Of a stretch of DNA of 10,994 bases, positions 1 through 6,353 are shown in pieces. A program made the translations under genes and the position numbers. Within the stretch, counting starts at the first letter, position 1; the number at the start of each line of letters is the position of its first letter. This stretch comes from Myxococcales bacterium (GTDB taxonomy: Bacteria > Myxococcota_A > Polyangia > Polyangiales > Polyangiaceae), in assembly GCA_013298325.1 (NCBI GenBank), contig JAAFHJ010000108.1:1-10994 (forward strand). The letters run 5' to 3'. A model generated the notes under the pieces. The model worked only from the letters and a program-made list of their open reading frames with translations. It had not been told where the DNA came from and ran no database searches.

Positions 1-117
1 CTCTGCCACGACGGACTCCGACCCTGCCCGACCGGCGCCCAGTGCGTCGGTGGCTACCCCTACTTCGATGAAGAGGGTTTCGGCGTCTGCACCACCGGCC
101 TCGTCGCCGGCAAGTAG
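1..117 (+). CDS. C-terminal fragment of a Cys-rich protein
   Basis: Frame 1 is open from the window edge to TAG at 115-117 and gives the last 38 residues of a protein whose start lies outside the window. The tail has four cysteines (fragment residues 2, 9, 15 and 30) among Gly, Pro and Asp residues, with the pattern C-x6-C-x5-C-x14-C, and ends in a Gly-Lys tail. Spaced cysteines of this kind are typical of small disulfide-bonded extracellular modules in myxobacterial lipoproteins and surface proteins. I do not recognise the family, and the lack of the N-terminus prevents any statement on signal peptide or localisation. The reading frame is supported by GC-rich third positions and by a hairpin right after the stop. 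Function unknown. Confidence 0.6.
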   Translation, partial: LCHDGLRPCPTGAQCVGGYPYFDEEGFGVCTTGLVAGK

Positions 118-153
118 CCTGGTCCGGGCCAGCCAAATTTCGGTCGGGCCAGG
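118..153 (+). terminator. GC-rich hairpin just after the first stop codon
   Basis: A nine-pair stem is formed by CCTGGTCCG (118-126) and CGGGCCAGG (145-153), with one T-G pair and an 18-nt loop. It begins on the base after the TAG of the Cys-rich gene. No T-tract follows directly (a G run does), so it is not a canonical intrinsic terminator. It could be a 3'-end stabilising structure or a Rho-dependent end. The rest of the gap, 154-211, has a T6 run at 186-191 but no promoter I can defend for the next gene. Confidence 0.3.
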
Positions 154-211
154 GGGGATCGGCGCAGACAAGGCGAACTTTCCAGGTTTTTTCGTTCGGC
201 ACGGCCTTTGA

Positions 212-880
212 ATGGGGCGGTCCATGGACGGACCGCGAGAATGGGCACGGGAGGTAGGCGTCGACGGGCTCCCCGACGGCGACCTGATCGCTTTGATCTT
301 GGGGACAGGGGCGCGAGGGACTTCCGCTCGGGCGTTGGCCAACGAACTCTTGCAAGATCTCGGGGGGGTTGGAGCACTTGGGGCCGTCGGTCCCGGCGAA
401 TTGGCGAAGCGTCGTGGGGTCGGCGAAGCGCGGGCGCTGCGTCTGCTTGCCGGCGTCGCCCTCGGTCGACGCTTGGCGGCGAGCACCTTTGCGCCGCGGG
501 CCGCATTCCCAGACGCTGCCGCCGTTCATCGCTGGGCCGCCTCCCGGCTCGTCCCGCTCCCCCACGAAGAGCTGTGGCTGCTGGCCCTCGACGGTCGCCA
601 ACAGCTCCTGGCGGCCCGGCGGGTCGCCCAAGGGGGCCTTGCGCGAATTACCGTAGAAATTCGAGATGTTCTACGAATCGCCCTCCGTGAGGGGGCCCAC
701 GGCTTTCTGCTGAGTCACAACCACCCGAGCGGCGACGCGACGCCGAGCGCGGAAGACGTCCTCTTCACGCGCCGGGTCGCGGCAGCTGCGCGCAACGTAG
801 ACGTCCCGCTCCTTGACCACGTGGTCGTCGCTGCAAATGGCTACATTTCCTTGCTCGCGGAGGGGGTGCTTGAGCGTTAG
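212..880 (+). CDS. radC: RadC-family JAB/MPN domain protein
   Basis: A 222-residue protein of the usual RadC length. Residues 8-90 match the RadC N-terminal part: a P-R-E start, an ALILGTG segment near 27-33, then a helix-hairpin-helix-like stretch (about 50-87) ending in GRRLA. Residues 100-222 form the JAB/MPN metalloprotease-like domain. The JAMM signature is intact: H169-N-H171-P-S-G-D, then S179-x-x-D182, with E119/E120 as the upstream acidic ligand, and the family segment around L201-D-H-V. RadC proteins were named for DNA repair, but the biochemical role is not settled; the metal-binding fold is what the sequence supports. The start at 212 is the longest ATG. An in-frame ATG at 224 (Met5) would also keep the whole domain, and neither has a convincing Shine-Dalgarno sequence. 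It is a single gene, converging on the transglycosylase gene, whose stop it overlaps. Nothing mobile adjoins it, so it is probably the chromosomal copy rather than an element-borne anti-restriction type. Confidence 0.92.
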   Translation: MGRSMDGPREWAREVGVDGLPDGDLIALILGTGARGTSARALANELLQDLGGVGALGAVGPGELAKRRGVGEARALRLLAGVALGRRLAASTFAPRAAFPDAAAVHRWAASRLVPLPHEELWLLALDGRQQLLAARRVAQGGLARITVEIRDVLRIALREGAHGFLLSHNHPSGDATPSAEDVLFTRRVAAAARNVDVPLLDHVVVAANGYISLLAEGVLER

Positions 881-3201
881 AGCTTCGCCGCCGCTTGGGC
901 GGGAAGATCGAGCGGAATATGAAGAAGACTCGGCAAGACTTCGGGCTCGTAGAGCCACGCGTAGGCCCCCATGCTCGCGATCACACGTTTGATGTAGCCA
1001 CGCGTTTCGTCGTAGGGGATCGTCTCCACCCAAAGGTCGAACGGAAGCTGCCCTTGGTTACGCAGCCATCGGTCGACGGCGCCAGGCCCCGCATTGTAGC
1101 CCCCCGCAGATAGCGGAAATCGTTGTTCATAACGCACTTGGAGTTCTCCAAGGAGCTTGGTCCCGAGGGGAATATTTGTGTCGGGGTCGATGAGCGCTTT
1201 TGGATCGGGCGAATACTCGGTCCCGCGGGCAACGGTCTTCGCGGTGTCTGGCATCAATTGCAATAGACCGACGGCACCCGTCGGACTTTTGATATCGCGA
1301 ACAAACGTAGATTCTTCCCGCATCACGCCGTAGACGAGGGCCTGGGACACCCCTCTCAATGCAGCTTCGTTCTTCACTTTTTGGGCAAACGGCCGCGGAA
1401 ATGCCGCTTCCCAATAGATGCGCTCGGCGCCGCTCGGGTAGGCATCGAGCTTCTCAAGGAACTTTCCGCGGAACGGATTGTGGGCGACGTCTCCGGCGCC
1501 CCCAGCGGCAAACGCGGGCGCAATGTGGGCCCAAAGGGCGGGATCTTCCCCGAATTTCCCCTCTTCACCGAGCGCGCTCCGGGCAGGCCCCGCCTCGCCG
1601 ACCCGCAGCAGCGCAAGCGCCCGCCTCACGTTCGGCGTCTCGCGAAGGGCGGGGGCCAACGGCGGAACGACGATCTTCTCAGCCACGCCGTTGCCGGAAG
1701 CGAGCGCTGCCGCCGCGCGCGCCGGGGCGAGGACCGCCAGGCGGGCATGGGCGAGGAGCATGTAATAAGCGAGCGGATCGCTCGCGAGGATCGCTTCGTA
1801 GGTGGCGAGCGCCGTCTCACGGTCGCCGCTGTTCTCCGCGATACGCGCCAAGAAGTAGCGAGCGCGCCCGCGGGAACTCCAATTGCGATTCTTCGCGCCG
1901 CGCGCCTCGAGCTCGACAATCTTTGTCAGAAGCGGCTTTGCAGCAGTGTCGTCGTTGCGGTCCATCTTCGCAAGCGCGGCACGAAAAAGCGCATCTTGCG
2001 CCATATCGCCGTCCGGAAAATCGATAGCTATCGACGCAAGAAGATCCTCCGCGGAAGCACTCTGGCCCCCGTCGGCAAGGATTAGAGCCCGTTTGAGACG
2101 CGCATCATCGGCGAGTGAAGACCCTTTGTGTTCATTCTCCACACGGGCGTAGGCTCCAGCGGCCGCATCGGCCAACTTCCCCGCAGAGAAGGCTTTTCCT
2201 GCGTTCCAGAGCGCTTTCGCGCGCTCGTTGGACGTACAACCATCGGCTGCCCGGAGCCAGGCATCGCCAACATCTTTCCCTTTTTTGCCTTCGCCGCGTG
2301 CACGAACGGCAAGAAGTCTGCACGTTTGCGCGTCATCGTAACCGTGCTCCTTCAAAGCACTTTCTGCGTCGCGAGCGGCTGCTTTTCCATCAACATCGGC
2401 AAACGCTTCGAGCCGAGCCACTCGCTCTTCCGGCGAAAAGTTTGGAGTGCATCCTGCGATATCTCGCGAGAGCTTCTCTGCATCTTCCCGGCGTGCATCG
2501 CCCGGCCTTTCAAGAATAGTCTTTCGCACAAGTCCGCAGGCTTCTTTTGGGGAATCGGCCGCAAGAAGGCGCGCGAGGGCGAGCGAAACGGCACCGGCGC
2601 GAGGCCCCTTTGGCACCGTCTTCAAATACTCTTCAAGGAGCGGGCGCGCCGCTCCAGTATCGCTCGCGCCTAGCGTCGCATCGATGGCGGCCACGAGTGC
2701 CTCCGGCGACTTCCCCAGGCGCCCCTCTTCCCGTGCTGCGAGCGCCAGAGGCTTGGCGGCAGCGAAATCCTTCACGACTAGGAATGCTTGCGCGGCGCGT
2801 AGCGTCGGCCAGTACCCGAGCGGCGCCGCCCCATCGGCCGCCTGAGAAGCCTGGAACGCCGCCGCCGCACCGCGAGGATCGCCAGCGCGAAGGAGCCACT
2901 GCCCCTTCAAATAGTGCAACATGCATGCATCGACCGGAGTGAACCCGGCGGGATCGGGCAGGAGCGCAATCGCGGCGGTGGGATCGGCGAGGAGCTTCTG
3001 CCGAGCGCCGGCGATGCGTGGGTCCTCGTCGAAGGGGACCGGCAGCCAGGCGTGGTCCTCCGGGGGGGCCGGTGCGGGGACGGAGTTCGCGGGCACCGCG
3101 CTTGAGGCTGCCCCCTCGACCACTGGCGGGCGCTTGCCATCGCTGTGGCAGTTGGTGCAGGCGGCAAGCAGGGCGAAGAACGGGAGGAAGGGGATTCGCA
3201 T
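877..3201 (-). CDS. Slt70-like lytic murein transglycosylase lipoprotein
   Basis: A 774-residue protein predicted to cleave the MurNAc-GlcNAc bond of peptidoglycan with formation of 1,6-anhydro-MurNAc. The N-terminus is a short hydrophobic signal with a canonical lipobox, L-A-A-C15, so the mature protein should be a lipoprotein. Residues about 50-580 are Ala-rich helical repeats of TPR/superhelical type, as in the Slt70 ring. The C-terminal SLT domain (about 610-750) has all three family motifs: the catalytic Glu in M-R-E-E630-S631, the G-A-V-G-L-L-Q-L-M-P motif, and the G-Y-N-A-G motif. The length is somewhat above E. coli Slt70. The start at 3201 is fixed by a TGATG overlap with the upstream gene, which suggests translational coupling; no strong Shine-Dalgarno sequence is visible, only an A7 run just upstream. 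Its stop shares bases 878-879 with the radC stop. I give no symbol because slt/mlt naming across phyla is unreliable. Confidence 0.93.
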   Translation of the reverse strand: MRIPFLPFFALLAACTNCHSDGKRPPVVEGAASSAVPANSVPAPAPPEDHAWLPVPFDEDPRIAGARQKLLADPTAAIALLPDPAGFTPVDACMLHYLKGQWLLRAGDPRGAAAAFQASQAADGAAPLGYWPTLRAAQAFLVVKDFAAAKPLALAAREEGRLGKSPEALVAAIDATLGASDTGAARPLLEEYLKTVPKGPRAGAVSLALARLLAADSPKEACGLVRKTILERPGDARREDAEKLSRDIAGCTPNFSPEERVARLEAFADVDGKAAARDAESALKEHGYDDAQTCRLLAVRARGEGKKGKDVGDAWLRAADGCTSNERAKALWNAGKAFSAGKLADAAAGAYARVENEHKGSSLADDARLKRALILADGGQSASAEDLLASIAIDFPDGDMAQDALFRAALAKMDRNDDTAAKPLLTKIVELEARGAKNRNWSSRGRARYFLARIAENSGDRETALATYEAILASDPLAYYMLLAHARLAVLAPARAAAALASGNGVAEKIVVPPLAPALRETPNVRRALALLRVGEAGPARSALGEEGKFGEDPALWAHIAPAFAAGGAGDVAHNPFRGKFLEKLDAYPSGAERIYWEAAFPRPFAQKVKNEAALRGVSQALVYGVMREESTFVRDIKSPTGAVGLLQLMPDTAKTVARGTEYSPDPKALIDPDTNIPLGTKLLGELQVRYEQRFPLSAGGYNAGPGAVDRWLRNQGQLPFDLWVETIPYDETRGYIKRVIASMGAYAWLYEPEVLPSLLHIPLDLPAQAAAKL

Positions 3202-3656
3202 CAGATTTTTTTCAGCGTTCGCGGGGAGTCATCGGCAAGGTCGGCGGCACGACGCTCGTGGGTGCTACGCGCGCGAGCAGCACTTTCTTCCCCGTGGCGT
3301 CGGAGCGCTTCGACCGCTTCATGGGCCGCAGCGAGCGCGACCCGCGCGGCGTCGACGGCCGCCTTCGCAGCGGAATGCCCCGCAGAAGCGGCCGCGAGCA
3401 GGTGCGTCGTCCGCTCAACGTCACGGGCCGTCGCTCGAAGATCGGCTTCATGCATCATGCACTGTTCTGCGGTGAGTCCGTGGAGCGGCGCACCGCGTGC
3501 AATTTCGGCCCGCCGTTGGGCGACGAGCAACGCCTCCTCGGCACGACCACGATCTTTTTCGGCTTTACTTTCAACATGTTGGACCACTTCCAGCGCGGCG
3601 GCCGCCGCGTGACGGGCAGCCACACGCTGGGCGAGGAGGAGGTCGGACAGGTCCAC
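3201..3656 (-). CDS. Ala-rich coiled-coil protein, coupled to the transglycosylase gene
   Basis: From GTG at 3656 this gives 151 residues that are almost wholly helical: long stretches of A, E, R, K and Q with heptad-like spacing, no Trp, one Cys (in L-T-A-E-Q-C), and a charged tail ending L-K-K-I. The size and composition resemble FliJ/YscO-type rods or a periplasmic coiled-coil, but no motif decides between them, so function is unknown. The stop (3201-3203) shares one base with the transglycosylase ATG (TGATG), which argues for a real cotranslated gene. The start is uncertain. The frame stays open upstream, and GTG at 3779 would add 41 residues including a signal-peptide-like segment (L-I-G-S-A-T-L-A-W-V-C-I-W) with a possible cleavage site after S-H-A. 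That longer form would overlap the 5' end of the divergent gene. The open frame beyond 3779 has Ser/Arg/Pro-rich shadow composition and is not part of the gene. Confidence 0.6.
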   Translation of the reverse strand: MDLSDLLLAQRVAARHAAAAALEVVQHVESKAEKDRGRAEEALLVAQRRAEIARGAPLHGLTAEQCMMHEADLRATARDVERTTHLLAAASAGHSAAKAAVDAARVALAAAHEAVEALRRHGEESAARARSTHERRAADLADDSPRTLKKI

Positions 3657-3723
3657 GTTGGGGACCGTACAGGCGTGGGAGACGGCGGGCCAAATGCAAA
3701 CCCATGCTAGCGTCGCCGATCCG

Positions 3724-5040
3724 ATGAGCGACGCGGCACGTGACCCAAGTGCGACAGCGGCAACGGAACTGCCGATCACGCTCGTCGACGGGCGAGGCCC
3801 GCGATGGCTCTCTCGTGCGCGCTGGCTCGTGCCGTTCGTTGCGCTCGTCGGCGCGTTCGTTGCGCCGCCCCCCTTCGAGAGCAGTTTCGCCATCGGTGCG
3901 TGGTTCACGTTTGTAGCCGCGCTGGCGTTTCCCCCGCGCTTTCGTCCCAAGAAGGCGCGTTTGGTGCTCGGTCGCGGGAAGGTCACCCTCCGTGGCGCCG
4001 GCCTCCTCGGGCAGACGCTCCGCGCCCGCGACCTGCTCGGCGTGACGACCGCCCGCACCGACGAGGGCTTCCACCTTGTGGCGACGCGAAAGACCCAAGA
4101 TCGACGGCCGATCGTCCTCACGGTCGCCAGCCTTGCCGAACTCCGCGCCGTGCTCGATGCCCTCGGCGTCGGCGAAGACGGCTTCGGTACCGTGCGCTTT
4201 GGAACAACGCCGCGGGCGCTCGGCCTCGTCACCGGACTCGCCGGCGCGGTGATGACGGTCACAGCGGCGATCGCCTTCGTCGAGACGGCACTCGGCCGAT
4301 TTCTGCCAGATGCCCTCGATGACGCTGTCTTAGCAACAACAATAAGCGCTTTCTTTTTAAGCATTTGGGGAATCCTCGCGCTCATCGAGAAGGTCGCCGA
4401 TGGGGAGGTCGCCCTTCGCGACGTCGGCGTCGGCACGAGCGCCAACCGCCGCGTCTACCCGTGGGCCGCTATCGATACGCCCCGCCTCGAAGGGGCCGAC
4501 CTCGTCTTCTGGCCACGCGGAGCGCCACAAACGGCCTGGGCGGCCGTCCGTGTCGGCCTCGACGACGACGCCCGCGCGTGGTTTGGCGCCGGAAAGGCCG
4601 AGCGGGGCGTGCTCGCCGCCGTCGTCGAAGCGGCCGCGCGACGGGCGATGGGCGAGGGGGATATCCACCGCGTCGACGGTTCGGCGGTTGCCCACCTGCG
4701 CCGGAATGGCGAATCGCTCCGCGAATGGCTGGCCCGACTGGATGGAGTCGCGGCGTCGCTCGCCGGGGGCGCCTTCCGTGGAGGTTCCATCGATACGAAA
4801 TTGCTTCAGGATCTGCTGGCAGACCCCGGCGCCGATGGGGAGCTTCGGATCGCCGCCGGCCGTATCCTGGCCCACTTGGATCTCGACGAAGCGAGGGTTC
4901 GGATCGATGACGCTGTGGCAAAGGCCCACGACCCGACGGAAGCGGCCCGCCTCCGCGTCGCGTTGACGGGGGCCGACGGCGCCGAGGCGCTCTTCCCCGA
5001 GGCCCCGAGGGCCCAGGCCGTCCCCTGGGGCCCACGATAA
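3724..5040 (+). CDS. Membrane protein with four hydrophobic segments, paralog of the next gene
   Basis: A 438-residue protein of unknown function. Hydrophobic segments lie at about 34-48, 54-70, 165-187 and 200-222, arranged as two hairpins. Between them (about 76-150) is a beta-rich stretch (V-L-G-R-G-K-V-T-L-R) that looks like a small PH-like or bacterial-PH-like domain; a second similar stretch follows (about 225-300, with D-V-G-V-G and Y-P-W-A-A-I). The C-terminal third is soluble and helical, with W-L-A-R-L-D-G (335-341), F-R-G-G (351-354) and A-A-G-R-I-L (377-382). The same order and motifs recur in the next protein. PH-like assignment is inferred from pattern only. I chose ATG 3724 because it leaves a 67-bp gap to the divergent gene; ATG 3694 (preceded by GGGAGA) and TTG 3658 are in frame too. 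The stop TAA abuts the next ATG, so the two genes are cotranscribed. Codons 203-214 carry an unusual AT-rich rare-codon cluster. Confidence 0.8.
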   Translation: MSDAARDPSATAATELPITLVDGRGPRWLSRARWLVPFVALVGAFVAPPPFESSFAIGAWFTFVAALAFPPRFRPKKARLVLGRGKVTLRGAGLLGQTLRARDLLGVTTARTDEGFHLVATRKTQDRRPIVLTVASLAELRAVLDALGVGEDGFGTVRFGTTPRALGLVTGLAGAVMTVTAAIAFVETALGRFLPDALDDAVLATTISAFFLSIWGILALIEKVADGEVALRDVGVGTSANRRVYPWAAIDTPRLEGADLVFWPRGAPQTAWAAVRVGLDDDARAWFGAGKAERGVLAAVVEAAARRAMGEGDIHRVDGSAVAHLRRNGESLREWLARLDGVAASLAGGAFRGGSIDTKLLQDLLADPGADGELRIAAGRILAHLDLDEARVRIDDAVAKAHDPTEAARLRVALTGADGAEALFPEAPRAQAVPWGPR

Positions 5041-6327
5041 ATGGCACAAACGCGCTATTTCGTTGCCTTTCAAGACCCTTCCGGCCCGATCGCCGCACGC
5101 CTCGCCGTGCCGCTCTTTGGGGTCGCCGTCGCGCTCGCGTCCCGCGCCCTTGCCGGCACCGCAGCGGCACCTGGCGTCTGGGCCGGCTTTGCCTTGGCGG
5201 CCGCCTCCCCCTTTCTGCTCGGGCGATTTCCGCTCACCAACGCCACGCTGCTCGTCGAGCCGGGGCGGGTCCGTGTCCGCGACGCCGGCCTCGCAAACCA
5301 GACGTTTCGCCCCCGCGACGTCGCCGCGTTTGGCGTCGCCCCGCTCGCCCGTTCCCAGCAGTCGGCCTTCGGCTTTTTGGAGTCTCCCGAGGGGGAAGAA
5401 GAAACGCGATTTGTCGTTGCGATTCGACGGCGTTCCTGGCTGGGGACGATGGCGGTACGCCCATCGCTGCTGGTGGTGGACGATCTCGAAACCGTCGAGG
5501 CGCTTCGGAATGCCCTCGGCGTAAACCGTTCGTCTTCCAGTGATTTCAGCTGGCCGCTTCGGGGAGGGACCGTCGCCGGGCGCATCGCCCTCGTCCTCGG
5601 CTGCCTCTTCGCGGCCTGCACCGCTCTCGCCGGGGGCGCCTGGGCTCACGTCGGGTTACGCTTTTTGATTCCCTGCTGGTTTGCCGCATTGATTGAGGTG
5701 TTTATCAACCTCTTCGGCACACCGGCACGCTCCCTCGCTTTCCGCGCCGAAGGGGTCGGTCACGACGGGCGCCTCGTCCCCTGGGCGGAGATTGCGGCGG
5801 TCACTTTCGAGCGCGACAGCTGGTTGCAGCTTGCACGTATCGGTCTTCCGCCGATGTTCTTTCGTGCCGTCCCCCAGCGCCACGGCCGCGACGGACTCTC
5901 GCCGCTCGACTTCGCATTCCTTGCATCCTACATAGAAAAGGAGGCGCGGACGCGGCGTGGCGAAGAGGGGGGGGCCGCCTACGACCGCCCGGCGCTCCTC
6001 GCCTTCGAAGGGGACATCGAAGGGTGGCTCGCTCGCCTGGACGGCGCCGATCCCGACCGCGCCGACTACCGACAAGGGGGCGTTTCTCGTCAAGATTTGC
6101 TGGGAATTCTCGAGAATCCGGACGCTTCCTGGGACGCACGTGCCGGAGCGGGGCGGATCCTTCTTCGCGTCGCCACCACGCGCAACGACGCCGAGCTTCG
6201 AACCCGGATCGCCGATGCACGCGCCACCGTCGCCGATGAAGGCCTGGCCGACCTCCTCGATGCGTTCAGCCGTAGCGACGACGACGCGGCGCGCTCCCTC
6301 TGTGGGCGCCGCGCGCGTCGTCGGTGA
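5041..6327 (+). CDS. Membrane protein, paralog of the preceding gene
   Basis: A 428-residue protein of unknown function starting at the base after the previous stop (TAAATG), which implies an operon and probably translational reinitiation. Layout matches its neighbour: hydrophobic segments at about 20-38, 46-62, 180-200 and 206-226; a beta-rich stretch between the pairs (P-G-R-V-R-V-R-D-A-G-L, then R-P-R-D-V); a second beta-rich stretch at about 232-275 (A-E-G-V-G, V-P-W-A-E-I); and a C-terminal helical part with W-L-A-R-L-D-G (329-335), Y-R-Q-G-G (343-347) and A-G-A-G-R-I-L (368-374). The two proteins align end to end in motif order but differ over most residues, consistent with an old tandem duplication. 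No catalytic motif is visible. The tail is basic and Arg-rich (R-R-A-R-R-R). A scaffold or regulatory role at the inner membrane, perhaps as a heterodimer, is inference. Confidence 0.82.
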   Translation: MAQTRYFVAFQDPSGPIAARLAVPLFGVAVALASRALAGTAAAPGVWAGFALAAASPFLLGRFPLTNATLLVEPGRVRVRDAGLANQTFRPRDVAAFGVAPLARSQQSAFGFLESPEGEEETRFVVAIRRRSWLGTMAVRPSLLVVDDLETVEALRNALGVNRSSSSDFSWPLRGGTVAGRIALVLGCLFAACTALAGGAWAHVGLRFLIPCWFAALIEVFINLFGTPARSLAFRAEGVGHDGRLVPWAEIAAVTFERDSWLQLARIGLPPMFFRAVPQRHGRDGLSPLDFAFLASYIEKEARTRRGEEGGAAYDRPALLAFEGDIEGWLARLDGADPDRADYRQGGVSRQDLLGILENPDASWDARAGAGRILLRVATTRNDAELRTRIADARATVADEGLADLLDAFSRSDDDAARSLCGRRARRR

Positions 6328-6353
6328 GCTGTCAGTAATGTGTCAGTGACCCG

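Noticed and set aside
3780..4445. Upstream part of the long - strand frame that ends at 3201.
   Set aside because: Ser/Arg/Pro/Thr-rich composition, opposite conserved coding sequence of the + strand membrane protein; only the part below 3779 looks like protein.
4357..5649. A 430-codon open frame on the - strand across the two membrane-protein genes.
   Set aside because: It spans the junction of two real paralogous genes and has Gly/Arg-rich, motif-free composition.
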